Assembly (NCBI GenBank): GCA_025175895.1 | Contig: CM046004.1 | Span: forward strand, 5,456,001 to 5,520,000 | DNA: 64,000 nucleotides | Reading direction: 5' to 3' | Source of the DNA: Wurfbainia villosa | Taxonomy: Eukaryota > Streptophyta > Magnoliopsida > Zingiberales > Zingiberaceae | Shown here: positions 12,122 to 23,359 of the stretch, in pieces | Layout of the letters: every line of letters begins with the position of its first letter | How positions within the stretch are numbered: position 1 is the first letter of the stretch | Notes under the pieces: generated by a model | The model's input: only the letters and a program-made list of their open reading frames with translations | Told to the model about the DNA's origin: nothing | Database searches by the model: none | Position numbers and translations under genes: made by a program

Positions 12122-12350
12122 TATGTTTGGTTGGACCAAACATAAAGCGAGCATGAAATTGTTTCAGTCACAATGGAAGCGTGGATTGGCCGTGTCTTAT
12201 GAAGACATAATGGATGGACCAAAATGGTTTGGTTCTAATCGAATGGATGAGAATAAACCAAAGGGTTTGGTTTATATTAAACGAATGAACCAAAGGTTGG
12301 TTCGGTTCGTTTTAACTTAAAATAAACCATCATGGTTTGGTTTATTTTAA
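12122..12350 (+). promoter_or_regulatory. Three inverted repeats upstream of the LTR TATA box
   Basis: TATGTTTGGT (12122-12131) pairs with ACCAAACATA (12135-12144). ATAAACCAAA (12253-12262) pairs with TTTGGTTTAT (12266-12275). TTAAAATAAACC (12317-12328) pairs with GGTTTATTTTAA (12339-12350). All are perfect, all share AAACC/GGTTT, and all recur in the right LTR (about 19370-19590). Position just upstream of the TATA box suggests a promoter array; the factor is unknown. Confidence 0.5.
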
Positions 12351-12421
12351 CTTATCTTAATGGAGCGGGTTACTTGGGCTTTATGGATATGATCCATTAA
12401 CCATTAAGAGAATTAGTTCTC

Positions 12422-12430
12422 TATAAAATA
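12422..12430 (+). promoter_or_regulatory. TATA box of the element B 5' LTR
   Basis: TATAAAATA followed by GGGCTTAAACC, about 780 bp before the LTR end. The right LTR has TATAAAAATA at the matching place (19662-19671). This is the best candidate for the U3 promoter core. Confidence 0.6.
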
Positions 12431-13207
12431 GGGCTTAAACCTAATCCTAACCTAATCTAGTTTTGGCCCAACTTGGGTTGCCGCCCAACCTCCTTGCGCC
12501 CAACCTCTTGTGCCGCCCGGCTTTGTGCACTCGTCCAACTTGCGGCGACCAAGCTTCAGCCGGTGAACCTCCGGCGACCCTCGGTGATCTCCTCTAGGTT
12601 CGGTGATAAGGTGAGCTTCCATCTCTCCTTGGCGGCCTCTATTCCTCCACCAAAAGCTGTCAGTTTTCTGGACAGCTTGTTCTTTGTTGTCGGGCGTCGT
12701 TTGGGCGGCGGTTGAGTGCTCGATAGCGCCTAACTACGAGGATTTGATCTCCGGTAATCCTCTAGTGGAGGGCGAAGGATTCGTCGATTGGTTGTGAATA
12801 CCTCTCGGAGAAGCGAGTTTTGAGAACTCGTTTTAGGATCGAATTTGGATTCGGATCGTGATCATCTCGATCACGCGTCGTCTTCAACACGAGGCTAGTA
12901 ACCCGTGCGAGAGCGAAGCTCGTGACTTAAGCGAAGTCATCGAGGGCTCGGCGTGGATCACGGATAGAGCGATTCTTACGAGGATCGTTCGGTTGATCCG
13001 TTCCGCTACCTCATATGAAAGGTATAACGTAGATAAATTTCCTTTTATTGCAAATTTAAATTTACGGTTATGTCTACACTTGTTGTAATATGCATGCGTG
13101 TGTTGTGTGTTGTAATAAATGTAGATTTATTATTTTTATTGCTTCCGCTGTGTTCATGTTTCTGAAACATGATCGAACACACACACCTTGTGATCTTGGA
13201 AACCAGA

Positions 13208-13219
13208 TGGTATCGAGCC
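13208..13219 (+). other. Primer binding site of element B (initiator tRNA-Met)
   Basis: TGGTATCGAGCC lies 2 bp after the LTR end. It resembles TGGTATCAGAGCC, the complement of the plant initiator tRNA-Met 3' end, with one base missing. Confidence 0.75.
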
Positions 13220-13260
13220 CAGGTTGTGTTTCGACATAATCGTAAAAATGGTATTGCGAT

Positions 13261-13890
13261 AGTCATAATGTATTTCTGGAAATTTTCTAAATTTTGGAAA
13301 TTTAGAAGTATTTATGGAAATTTTTCAATTTTGGAAAGTCTAGAAGTATTTATGGAAATCTTCCACTTTTGGAAAGTTGGAAGTATTTTTGGAAATTGAT
13401 ATTTTCCATAAATAAAATATTTGATTAGATTCTGAAAATTTGTTTCCTAATTTAATCATGATTTGATTTGGGAAATCAAATCTTAAAATATTTTATTTCC
13501 ATAAGTAGTTTTAATGATTTAGGAAATTGGTTTCCTAAATAGATTTTCCTTAATCAAATAATTCCATGAATAAAATATGTGATTAGATTTGGAAATTTGT
13601 TTCCTAATTTAATTATGATTTGATTTGGAGAATCAAATCTTAAACATATTTTATTTCCATAAATGGTTATGACATATAAGGAAATTATATACATGACATA
13701 ATTGTATGCCATGTAATTGCATTAGATGCATAACATTATGCCATGCGTGTCGTGACATGTAGATGTATGCCATGTATGTCATGCCATGTAGATAATAGTT
13801 ATTTGCATGCAAAGAGGATGAGACATAAAACCCTTAATCAATATTAAAGCCTACACCTTCCATTAATATGGTTAGAACGAGTTACATTTC
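13261..13890 (+). repeat. Degenerate leader repeats of element B
   Basis: At 13268-13400 a unit of about 45-55 bp with GGAAATTT, TAGAAGTATTTATGG and TTTTGGAAAG is repeated about three times. At 13400-13670 a longer unit around GATTTGATTTGG, TAATTTAAT and ATTTTATTTCCATAA occurs twice. At 13690-13800 the words ATGCCATG and GACATGTAG recur. Untranslated leader of B; no function is known. Confidence 0.55.
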
Positions 13891-13892
13891 TT

Positions 13893-14323
13893 GTTTGGGT
13901 TGTTGGACTCTCTCGAGCCGGCTCGAACCCGAACATGTTCAAACCATGGAATAGTTTAATACTAATATGGTAAGAGTCAGAGGTCAATCGTTAGCTTTGG
14001 TTGTTGGACTCTCTCCAAGCTGGGCTAATTGGTTGAATGCACTCTAACCATATTAAAACTATCTGATTAATGGGTTGGCTTTAACCTGGAGCATCGATTT
14101 GTTGGACTCTCTCCAAGGTCGATGTAAAGGGAGGTGAAGTTGGGTGCTATGCATATGATGCATACTTGTTAATGTGTTAACAACCCGATGTATGTGTGAA
14201 CATTCAATTAGTTGATAGCACATTGTGATAGTTGCATATACGGGATATGCAATCGGTATAGATGATACCTACCGTCGTAGTTATGAATGGCTTGTTGGAC
14301 TCTCTACAAGGTTGTTCATAACT
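13893..14323 (+). other. Array of four hairpins sharing GTTGGACTCTCT
   Basis: Four copies of GTTGGACTCTCT (about 13902, 14002, 14101 and 14294) each lie between arms that pair with each other but differ from copy to copy. The arms are GTTTGGGTT with AACCCGAAC, TTAGCTTTGG with CCAAG and GCTAA, CATCGA with TCGATG, and AGTTATGAA plus CTTGT with ACAAG plus TTCATAACT. Further hairpins such as TTGCATAT with ATATGCAA lie between copies 3 and 4. It sits in the leader 0.2-0.6 kb before gag. Stem pairing and loop identity are seen directly; a packaging, dimerisation or translation role is inference. Confidence 0.65.
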
Positions 14324-14488
14324 ATGATGGATATCAGCCCATTCGGAGATGGACCTACAATCTCCCGAAGTGATTTTGGGGTTTTTGAAATTCGAAAAAT
14401 GAATGGGATTTATAAATGTATATTGATGCATTTTAAAATCATTTTCTCATATATGCTCGTTTTGTATTTCTAGGTCAATAAATTGATC

Positions 14489-15190
14489 ATGACGTCTTTG
14501 AATTTGTGCACTATTTTGGATTCGAACAAAGTATTGGGCCTAACTTCTGGTGGCTTAGAAACACGATTGTTCTCAAGGCGGAAAAGCTTGCATATGTCCT
14601 TGAAGAGCCTCTTCTTGGCCGTCCCTGGGGCGATGCAACTCGGACGAATGTTGGTCTATCGAAGCATGTGGCGGTCACGGTGGCGAGTTGCATCATGCTA
14701 GCGGCGATGATACGGCTGCGAAGCGGCATGAGCATATGGATGCTAACACTATGGTCTTCCATCTTCATGAGTTGTTCGATGAGCGGCGAGATCCAGAAAG
14801 GTTCGAGGTCTCTAGGCTCCTCTTCACCACGAAGATGCAAGAAGGTTAAATGCATGTAGTGCGGTTTGTGCTAAAGATGAGCAGGTACATCAATGGCTAG
14901 CTACCCTCGGTTTTGTGATGGATCATGAGTTAAGTATTGACTTAAGTGCATTGTTTGCCCAGAGTTTCGCGATTTGTGATGAACTATCGGATGAACAAAT
15001 TGGAATCCACCATTCGAGCTCCTCGATATCTTTGAAAGGCTGTGGAGCCTTACGTAAAGCATGAGGAAAGCGGTTACATTAGTTGATTCCTCGAAAGGTT
15101 CTAAGAGGAAGGCAAAAGAAAGAAGAAAAGGAAAGAAAAAAAGGCAAAGAAAGGCGGAACCCGCTGAAAGGGCACTTGCCGTAGGAAGGC
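14489..15190 (+). pseudogene. Element B gag (frameshifted)
   Basis: The start MTSLNLCTILDSNK at 14489 matches the usual copia gag opening, and after a frame change WWLRNTIVLKAEKLAYVLEE and VASCIMLAAM continue the gag core. The frame then shifts again (LHELFDERRD, then SRLLFTTKMQEG). Lysine- and arginine-rich sequence follows at 15070-15190, but the CX2CX4HX4C zinc knuckle expected there is not recognisable. At least three frame changes make it non-functional. A splice-acceptor-like TTTGTATTTCTAG lies just upstream (14461-14473). Confidence 0.75.
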
Positions 15191-15229
15191 CATTGAGTCC
15201 ATGAAGAAGAAGAAGGCATCAATGCCCCA

Positions 15230-16420
15230 TCCTCTTGGTATCTTAGTTATTGATTGTCATTCTATTTCCTTAGACACTTGGGTATTGGATCTGGGTGTAG
15301 CTCACATATATGTAATGACATACATGGGCTAAGGAATAGAAGAAGACTTGTCGAGAGAGTCAAATTTGCGAGTTGGCAATGGAAGCAAAGGTTCTTCTTG
15401 ATTAAACTTATTCTTTGAAGCTCCTAGTGGACTAGTCTTAGGCGGACAATTGCTATTATGTTCCTTCTCTAATAAAGAACATTGTTTCTATTTCTGCTTA
15501 AATAGAAATGGTTTCCATTTAACGTTTAGTAACAATTGTTGTTATATAACTTTGAATGGCGTACTTTATGGGCTGGAACTTTGAGTAATGGCATTTATCG
15601 TTGGGCGTATCGGTGACATTTTCAATATCGAAGCGAGCAACAGCGTGCTCGAAAGGATAATCACATAGACTCTATATGTGGCATTGTCGTCTTGGCCATA
15701 TAAGCAAGAAAGCATGTCAGAATTACACGATGTGGAATTGCGGAATCGTTGAATTGGATTCATACGATACATGCGAATCATGCTTAAAAGGCAAGATGAC
15801 TAAGTTACCTTTTACGGGAAAAGGTGAACGAGTGGGAGAGTTACTAGGTCTAGTACATAGTGATGTATGTGGACCTATGTCGACTCAAGCTTTAGGAGGC
15901 TATAGCTACTTCATTACCTTCACCGATGATCACTCACGGTTTGGGTATGTGTTCTTGATGAAACACAATTTTGAAGCCTTTGAAAGGTTTAAAGAATTCA
16001 GAAATGAAGTAGAGAAACACCATGACAAAAGTATTAAAATACTTGATCGGATCGAGGTGGTGAATACTTAAGTCAAGAGTTTCTTGATTATCTAGAGACA
16101 ATGGACATATTGTCTCGATGGACTCCGCCCTATATACCCTGACATAATGGTGTATCGAGAGGCATCTTAGGACCTTGTTGGACATGGTCAGTCAATGATG
16201 AATCATGCGACTCTTCCCAAGTCCTTTTGGGGTTATGCACTTGAGACAATTTGTTTACTTGTTAAGCAGAATGCCTACCAAGTAGTCTCGGCTACTCCAT
16301 ATGAGATATGGAATGGTAAGAAACCTCATGTATCTTACTTGAAGATATGGGGTTGTCTGACTTATGTGAAGCGGTATGTCGAGACAAAGGGATGCTAAGT
16401 CGATAAATGTCTATTTATTG
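15230..16420 (+). pseudogene. Element B protease and integrase (broken)
   Basis: A degraded protease site reads WVLDLGVAHIYV near 15270-15310, where DTG or DSG is expected. Integrase begins with MWHCRLGHISKKACQNY (15676), and CESCLKGKMTKLPF completes the HHCC finger. HSDVCGPM and FITFTDDHSRFGYVFLM mark the core; the second catalytic Asp/Glu region (16070-16190) is shifted out of frame. ALPKSFWGYALETICLL-like residues and YEIWNGKKPHVSYLKIWGC follow. Several stops and indels rule out function. Confidence 0.8.
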
Positions 16421-16479
16421 GATACCCTAAGGAAACAAGGGGTTACGAATTCTATCATCACTGTGGAACAAAGGTGTTT

Positions 16480-18272
16480 GTTTGAGGCATCTTTGTTTCT
16501 AGAGAAAGAGTTTCTCTTGCAAGAAAGCGATGGGAGTATCGTCGAGCTTGAGGAGGCTCGAGAGACTCAAATAGACATTGATGAGATACACGGTGAAGCC
16601 TGACGACTGACTCATAGTGATGAGCAATCAATTTGGACCTATTGTAACACCACATCTTTGTAGATCTGGTAGAACACATAATATTCTGAGAGATATGGAT
16701 TTCGTAAGTGAATCGAGCGACGTGTTACTCATTGATGATGAGGAGCCTACCAGTTATGAAGAAGTGCTGACAAGTTCAGAAAGGGATAAGTGGCTTGGTG
16801 CCATGAAGTCGGAAATGGATTCCATGTATGAAAACCAAGTTTGGAACTTGGTTGACCCACCTGAAGGCATAAAGCCTATAGGGTGCAAGTGGATTTTCAA
16901 GAAGAAAACCGACATGGATGGTAATGTGATTACCTATAAGGCTAGATTGGTGGCGAAAGGATATCGTCAAAAACAAGGTGTTGATTATGACGAAACCTAT
17001 TCGCCTGTAGCTATGCTTAAATCCATTCGGATGCTCGTGGCCATAGCGGCTCATTATGATTATGAGATATGGCAGATGGATGTGAAAACAGCTTTCCTTA
17101 ATGGAAACCTGCTCGAGGACGTGTATATGATACAGCCTGAGGGTTTCACATCGGTTGATAAAACCTAGGTATGCAAATTGCGACGATCCATTTATGGATT
17201 GAAGCAAGCATCCAGGAGCTGGAATATCCGTTTTGATGAGACGATCAAAAAGTTTGATTTCTCACAAAATCCAGACGAACCTTGTGTGTACAAGAAGGTT
17301 AGTAGGAGTGCAGTCGTGTTCTTAGTATTGTATGTCGATGACATATTACTTATAGGAAACGATGTGTCAATCTTACAGTCAGTTAAGGTTTGGTTATCCA
17401 AGACATTCTCCATGAAAGACCTGGGAGAAGCAACCTACATCCTTGGGATTAAGATCTATAAAGATAGATCGAAACGGTTGCTTGGTCTTTCGCAGTCTAC
17501 ATATATAGACCGAGTGCTAAAGAGGTTTAGCATGTCGGAATCCAAGAAAGGTTATCTGCCCATCAGGCATGGGGTACACCTTCGAAGTCTATGTGTCAGC
17601 GCCCGAAGGCGAGAGGATTTGCATGAGTAAGATTCCCTATGCATCCGCAATAGGATCTATCATGTATGCTATGTTATGTACGAGGCCCGATGTATCGTAT
17701 GCTCTGAGTGTCACGAGCAGATACCAGTCTGATCCAGGAATGGATCATTGGGCGATTGTTAAGGCGATCCTTAAGTACTTGAGAAGAACTAAGGATGTGT
17801 TCCTAATATATGGAGAAGGGACATGGTGATCTGGCGGGTATCGGATGCGGCTTCGGCGGACAAGGATGATTCGAGTCTCGATGCGGATCGTGTTCACCTT
17901 GAATGAGCGCGATGAGTTGGAAAAGTTCCAAACAAGAGGAGCGGATTCTACCACGAGGCGAGAATATATTGCGGCGGCGGCAAAGAGCGGTTTGGATCGA
18001 AGTTCGTTCATGAACTTGGTGTGATTCCGGCCATTGTTGAAGCAATCCGATCTCTGCGACAACAATGGAGCAATTACCGCGGCGAAAGAGCCAAGGTCTC
18101 ATCAACGATCAAACATGTGCTTGCGCTATCATCTTATCGGAGAGATCATCGTAGGAGCGAAATACAAATCGAGAAAATTCCCTTTGAAAGGAACTTAGCG
18201 GATCCTTTGACTAAAGCATTACCTCAAAGTAAGTTTGAGGTCATGTTAGAGCTTATGGTATTGGATCTGTAG
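16480..18272 (+). pseudogene. Element B reverse transcriptase and RNase H (broken)
   Basis: A nearly continuous frame from 16617 gives the reverse transcriptase: WNLVDPPEGIKPIGCKWIFK, YKARLVAKGYRQKQGVDY and WQMDVKTAFLNGNL. A stop at 17166-17168 (TAG) separates YGLKQASRSWNIRFDE and the catalytic LYVDDILLIGND (about 17326-17361). RNase H follows in changing frames (GSIMYAMLCTRPDVSYALS, then a GC-rich disturbed stretch 17830-18010, then LADPLTKALPQSKFE). The end is at 18272, followed by the purine tract before the 3' LTR. Confidence 0.85.
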
Positions 18273-18298
18273 CGATTGGCATTAGGCCAGTGGGAGTC

Positions 18299-20477
18299 TG
18301 TTAGTAATATATGAGAGATGTCTAAGGCAATCGCCTTATGTATGAACCATTTATATGATAAATGAAGATTCACTATTTGAGTATACATATTTTATGTATT
18401 TGATTGGATCTTAAACTCATTTATTGAATGTCACGATCGATTCACGGCATGAGAGAATTTGTGATTGGATCACAACTAGTGAGTATCTCTACATGTGTAA
18501 TTGTGATGTATCGGAATTATCCTAGTCGATGAATTGATGGATTTGGACACCATCAATTACATCGAGATTAGTATACTCCTTGGTGTATCAAGCGGTGATT
18601 CTCCTTTGGTGGAGACATAGTGATGTCGGAGTTAATCGTGGATGCTAGTTATGGTAACTAGTTCATTGGAGTGACCGGTAGTAAGACTTCATATGGTTCT
18701 CTGCATATATAGATATGTCAATGAAGTTCTTACTGTGGCTTAAGTGCGATGTTCCTTTGACTTGCGGTATTCAAGTCATCTTGATCATGGAGACTTATGC
18801 TTTGACATCTTAAGCAAACATCTCTATAGAGATGTGGACCCGGGATGATTGGGTATAAGTCGAAGTGATCGAAGGTATTTGAATAGCCTATAAAAGATTC
18901 ACCACTCCTTGCGAGGAGATGTATACCCATGGCCTCTCGTCGGATTGTTACTAATGTCTTTGGCCAAAGCATTACATGTTTAGAGTAAAGTACTCTTGAT
19001 ACATGTGGAGTAACTAGAATCAGTAGGGCGAGAAATGATACTTGGGCTAGGTGTGGCGTAGTCGACTAGTGAGGCCCGACACAATAGACCATGTCACAGA
19101 ACCAAGTGGGTATAAGATGAGTGAAGAGAATGGGGCACGATTCATTCGAAGCTCTTGAAGGGTTTTGAGAAATAGTTACGGATCAACCGTTGATCTTTTC
19201 GGTTAATTGGGGATCATGATGTACTACTAGGTGCCACTCATGATCGTTCTATAATTAATGGTTAATTATAGGCGGCCAACATAAGCGAGAACCTATTTGG
19301 TCACCGCAACGAGTGTAATCCAAAGGATTTAAAGCGAGCTTGAGAATGAGATTCTCGGCCAGAGAAACTATGTTTGGTTGGACCAAACATAAAGCGAGCA
19401 TGAAATTGTTTGATCGCAATGGGCGTGGATGGGCCGTGTCTTATGAAGACATAATGGATGGACCAAAATGGTTTGGTTCTAATCAAATGGATGAGAATAA
19501 ACCAAAGGGTTTGGTTTATTTTAAGCGAATGAACCAAAAGTTGGTTGTTCGTTTAACTTAAAATAAACCATCATGGTTTGGTTTATTTTAACTTATCTAA
19601 TGGAGGCGGGTTAGCGGGCTTTATGGATATGATCCATTAACCATTAAGAGAATTAGTTCTCTATAAAAATAGGGCTTAAACCCTAACCTAACCTAATCTA
19701 GTTTTGGCGCCCAACCTAGTCGCGACCTCCTTGGAGTTTTCGGCGCCCAACCCTAGTGCCGCCGTCCGGCTTTTGTGCGCGGCAAGTCAACTTGTTGCGG
19801 CGACCAAGCTTCAGCCGGTGAACCTTGGCGACCCTCCGGTGATCTCCTAGGTTCGGTGATAAGGTGAGCTTCCATCTCCTTGGCGGCCTCTATTCCTCCA
19901 CCAGCTGTCCAGTTTTTCTGGACAGCTTGTTTCTTTGTTGTCGGAGCGTCGTTTGGACGACGGTTAGTGCTCCGATAGCGCCTAACTTACCGGGGATTTG
20001 ATCTCCGGTAATCCTCTGAGGTGGAGGACGAAGGATTCGTCAATTGGTTGACGAATACCTCTCCGGAGAAGCGAGTTTTGAGAACTCGTTTTAGGATCCG
20101 AATTTGGATTCGGATCGTGATCATCTCTCGATCACGTCGTCTTCAACACGAGGCTAGTAACCCGTACGAAGACGAAGCTCGTGACTTAGCGAAGTCATCC
20201 CGAGGAGCTCGGCGTGGATACGGATAGAGACGATTCTTACGATGATCGTTCCGGTTGATGCCGTTCCCGCTACACGTCATACGGAAGGTATAACGTAGAT
20301 AATTTTCTTTTATTGCAAATTTTAATTTACGGTTATGTCTACACTTGTTGTAATATGCATGCGTGTGTTGTGTGTGTTGTAATAAATATAGATTTATTAT
20401 TTTTAATTGCTTCCGCTGTGCTCATGTTTACGAAACATGATCGAACACACACACGCCGCGGTGCCGGAAACCCAACA
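18299..20477 (+). repeat. 3' LTR of element B
   Basis: Starts TGTTAGTAATATATGAGAG right after the purine tract AGTGGGAGTC and ends GAAACCCAACA before the duplicated ATATA. It is a homologue of 11052-13205; the TATA box is at 19662-19671. Compared with the left copy, differences cluster as short length changes in GC-rich words. Confidence 0.9.
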
Positions 20478-20482
20478 ATATA
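20478..20482. repeat. Target-site duplication (right) of element B
   Basis: ATATA, identical to 11047-11051. Confidence 0.9.
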
Positions 20483-21896
20483 GACAAGCTAACCTTAGCT
20501 CGAGAGCCCAATAAGTCCTTTTTAGCTAATCGATTCATGCAATCTTGTCCTATATGTCATAATCTAGTATGCCAAATATCATCAGTTATTTCTGCATCAC
20601 TAGTAAGAGCAATATTTGAAAAACAATTATCAATCGCACAATTGTCATTTGGTTCCACATCGAGAACCATAAAACCATTCATTAAAAAATCATAACCGAT
20701 TGACACTAAGTCAATCTTGAGTTCAACACATCGATTGTAAAAATTTATACAATACCCTAGATCAAGAAGACAAGTAACAGAAATAAGATTCCTCCGAATC
20801 TCAGGAGCATACAAGACATCATGTAGAAACAAAGTTCTTCCACCCCGAAGGTTAAGTTTGCAAGTGCCGACTCCTTTGACTTCAACTCTTGCATTATTTC
20901 CTACATATATCCATTTGTTGTCAGCTGGTACCCGGCGGTACTCAACATATGTAACTCGCTCCCGAGCTACATGGTTAGATGCTCCCGAATCTATAATCCA
21001 CAAAGGATAAGAATCAGCCAACAACACAGAACTAGCAACAAAATACTCAGAAGACAGACCGGAAGTTACCTTTCTTGGCTCGGTACACTCCCGAGCATAG
21101 TGACCCTTCTTGTCACAATTAAAGCAAGTTACCTTGCTTTTAGGTTTCTTCCCCGCCTTCTTGTTCTTCTTCTTCTTGATTGAGCATGTCCCACCTGCAG
21201 CATCAACTTCCTTCTTCTTTCCCTTCCCCTTCTTGAACCATCTTTTCTTCTTGGATCCAAATGATCAGTGAGCCTTGACCAAGTAGGCGGCGTAAATCCT
21301 TGTGGATTCTACTCTCTCGCCTCAATTTCTACATGCGCGAGATATCGAAAGTCTTAATCACTGCCTGTGAGTAAGGGTCTGCCGTGGTCTCCCAAGAATC
21401 TGGAAGGATCGAATAGCTATGCTGAACATTGTTCATCACTGGCTCGTGGCCAAGCTTTAAGCTCCCGAATCATATTCGATATCTCCCTGAGATGTTGAAC
21501 CATAGTGACATTCGGGCTCTTCTTGTAGCTATCGAACTTGATCGTTAGCTGTCGAAGCTTGCTCAGACTGACTCCGTTGTACTTGTCCTTAAGGGCAACC
21601 CAAACAGCATGAGCTGAAGGATACGGCTCATACTAAAAAACTAGGTCATCTATCATTGAACTAATCAAGATGCCCTTAGCAGTGGAGTCTTTTTTCTTCC
21701 ATGCCTTGTAGGCATCAATATCTCGTCTGTTTTGTGCAGTGGGACTATCTACAGGTTCTACCATGACCTGATTTACAGCCTCTAGAACTTCTTGTTCCTC
21801 AAGTACATACTGTATCTTGAGGTGTCAGATCTTGTAGTTATCCTCATTGAGTTTCTCACCCTTATTGAGTTCAGCTATGATGTTCTTAGTTGCCAT
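20483..21896 (-). pseudogene. Element A gag, protease and integrase N-terminus (broken)
   Basis: Gag starts at 21896 with MATKNIIAELNKGEKLNEDN and runs YKI, stop, HLKIQYVLEEQEVLEAV. The stop is a TGA at 21825-21827 (codon 24) where Trp is expected, and element C has the same stop. Typical gag words follow: KGILISSMIDDLVF, HAVWVALKDKYNG, LRQLTIKFDSYKK and MVQHLREISNMIREL. The region 21250-21470 is frameshifted. A zinc knuckle CFNCDKKGHYAREC (about 21120) and the protease site WIIDSGASNHVA (about 21000) are intact. The pre-integrase part (DIWHTRLGHIGQD) runs up to the insertion point of B. It continues at 11046 downward. Confidence 0.85.
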
Positions 21897-22319
21897 AACC
21901 TAATATAAATAAACACATTATTTAGTTATTCAGTGTATGATTTTATATATGTAATCTACAAATTTACTCAACGTAAATTCGATTTGGTTTACAAAATCAA
22001 GTGACAATCCAATTGTCACTCATCATCTGTATGTACCAATCGAATCGACTTTGATCAATTACATTACATACATCCCATATTAATATGATATTATTAAATG
22101 AACCTATCATTTAAATTGTACTCAATATAAACAAATCAAAGAGCAAAATATCATGCGTCTTGTAGAGTTAACAACATAAAATGAACATTTCATTAAATTA
22201 AATTTGCTATACATTGTCAACACATAACAAAGATAACTCTACTAAGAATGTTACATATAATATTTTTCCTACTCATAACTGAAAAATAAAAACTAAACAA
22301 CTAGATAGATAATCATTAC
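21897..22319 (-). other. Spacer between the extra frame and gag in element A
   Basis: AT-rich, no reading frame. It ends in TTTATTTATATTAG (element sense) just before the gag ATG, which looks like a splice acceptor. Element C has the same arrangement (TTTATTTATGTTAG before its gag). Confidence 0.45.
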
Positions 22320-22805
22320 TCATACTAGGACAAACACTAGTGCAGCAATTATCCAAATATGCCCAATCTTCTTGGGCTGAACTAAGACATCCCTCACCGA
22401 GATGCTCTCAAGATGATGCCAGGATGCAGAATCTTCTGTAGGAGACCTTTGAAGTGATCCAAAAGGAAAGATTCCATCAGGGTCCTCTTCCGAATCATCC
22501 TCTAGATCATCACTATGCACCTCACAGGCCTCGTAGTGAAGCAGCTCAGCGCATAACTGGGTATAAGAGACACATCCCTCATAACGCCCCCAGATCTCAT
22601 GCGCAATCTCACTCAGGTGCTGTGGCAGTGAACGGACTAGAGCCCAAATTCTGTAATTCTCCAGAATCGGAAACTCCTGCATCTCGAGTCTCCAGAATAA
22701 TCTATCAAGCCTCCCAATGTGTCACCCAACTCCATGAGCTGAGTCATACTCTATCCCCTGGATAGCCTCTCTCAGCCGATTACGCAACACATCGCGTCTA
22801 GTCAT
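22320..22805 (-). pseudogene. Extra reading frame (ORF0) upstream of gag in element A
   Basis: From ATG 22805 the frame reads MTRRDVLRNRLREAIQGIEY and GVG, one TGA, HIGRLDRLFWRLEMQEFPIL, IWALVRSLPQHLSEIAHEIW, an acidic stretch (DDLEDDSEEDPDG) and a hydrophobic C-terminus IGHIWIIAALVFVLV. The length is 161 codons. Element C carries a homologue at 46420 in the same place, with Gly where A has the TGA. The LDRLFWRLEMQ...IWALVRSLP part recalls the C-terminal half of copia gag (L...V..LP..W), so it may be a gag-derived protein. I do not know a named family. Coding status is inferred from conservation between two copies. Confidence 0.55.
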
Positions 22806-23340
22806 AGTGGTAATTATCAGTGTCATTTGAAAAAATTGAAATTAATTAAGTCAGCTCAAAACTGATAAACCAGTACACTTACCGGCTTAATTCAATTTAT
22901 ATATAAGCATTGATCCATCAAAATAAATCAAGAATAAATTTCCTTGATTTTATGGAGGACTGTCGACAGACTTACTTAAACCAGTCAATTGGTACTTTTA
23001 CCAATTGATTATCATCTAAGTCTAATCTGTCTAGACTGTTTTGACTTGACCATTTGTGTGAAAACCAAAATTCCTTTATTTCTCTCCGAATACCCTAGGC
23101 ACTCAAGTGAAATAAACGGTTGTTTAATTTTTCACATTATTCCTAGCCATCAACTCTAGTTCATTTGGTCTATCTTTAAGTTGTTTATTTTAAGTCTTAA
23201 TTGTTCCAAACAATTACTTGATTATTAAGTTATGAGTCAAGTTGACCAAAGTCAACTTAGTCAACTGCTTGGGCACTTACTGTGGTTCCCGACCACTTTA
23301 AGTGAATTCTTGATCGGTTCAGATCAGTCACCAAACTAAT
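22806..23340 (-). other. Leader of element A, unique part
   Basis: AT-rich leader with short inverted words (TCAATTGGTA with TACCAATTGA at about 22985-23008; CTAATCTGTCTAGACTG). No gene is supported. The matching leader of C is only weakly similar. Confidence 0.4.
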
Positions 23341-23359
23341 TACCTATGCTTCGATAGAA

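Larger units (their letters stand above)
11052..13205 (+). repeat. 5' LTR of element B
   Basis: Begins TGTTGGTAATATATGAGAG and ends near GGAAACCA before the primer site. It aligns throughout with 18299-20477. It contains the promoter-like TATA box at 12422 with three inverted repeats upstream, and a GC-richer transcribed part (12470-12990). Its 3' end has the (CA)n-like GAACACACACACC motif. Confidence 0.9.
11052..20477 (+). mobile_element. Ty1/copia retrotransposon B, nested in element A
   Basis: A 9.4-kb copia element with long LTRs (about 2.15 kb), tRNA-Met primer site, structured leader, gag, protease, integrase, reverse transcriptase and RNase H, all plus strand. Perfect TSD ATATA (11047-11051, 20478-20482). 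It inserted into the integrase zinc-finger region of A, between the residues LSI and YEHCLAGKA. The two LTRs are clearly homologous but differ by many 1-6 nt length changes. The reading frames are broken, so it is not autonomous now. It must be younger than A and the LINE. Confidence 0.95.
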
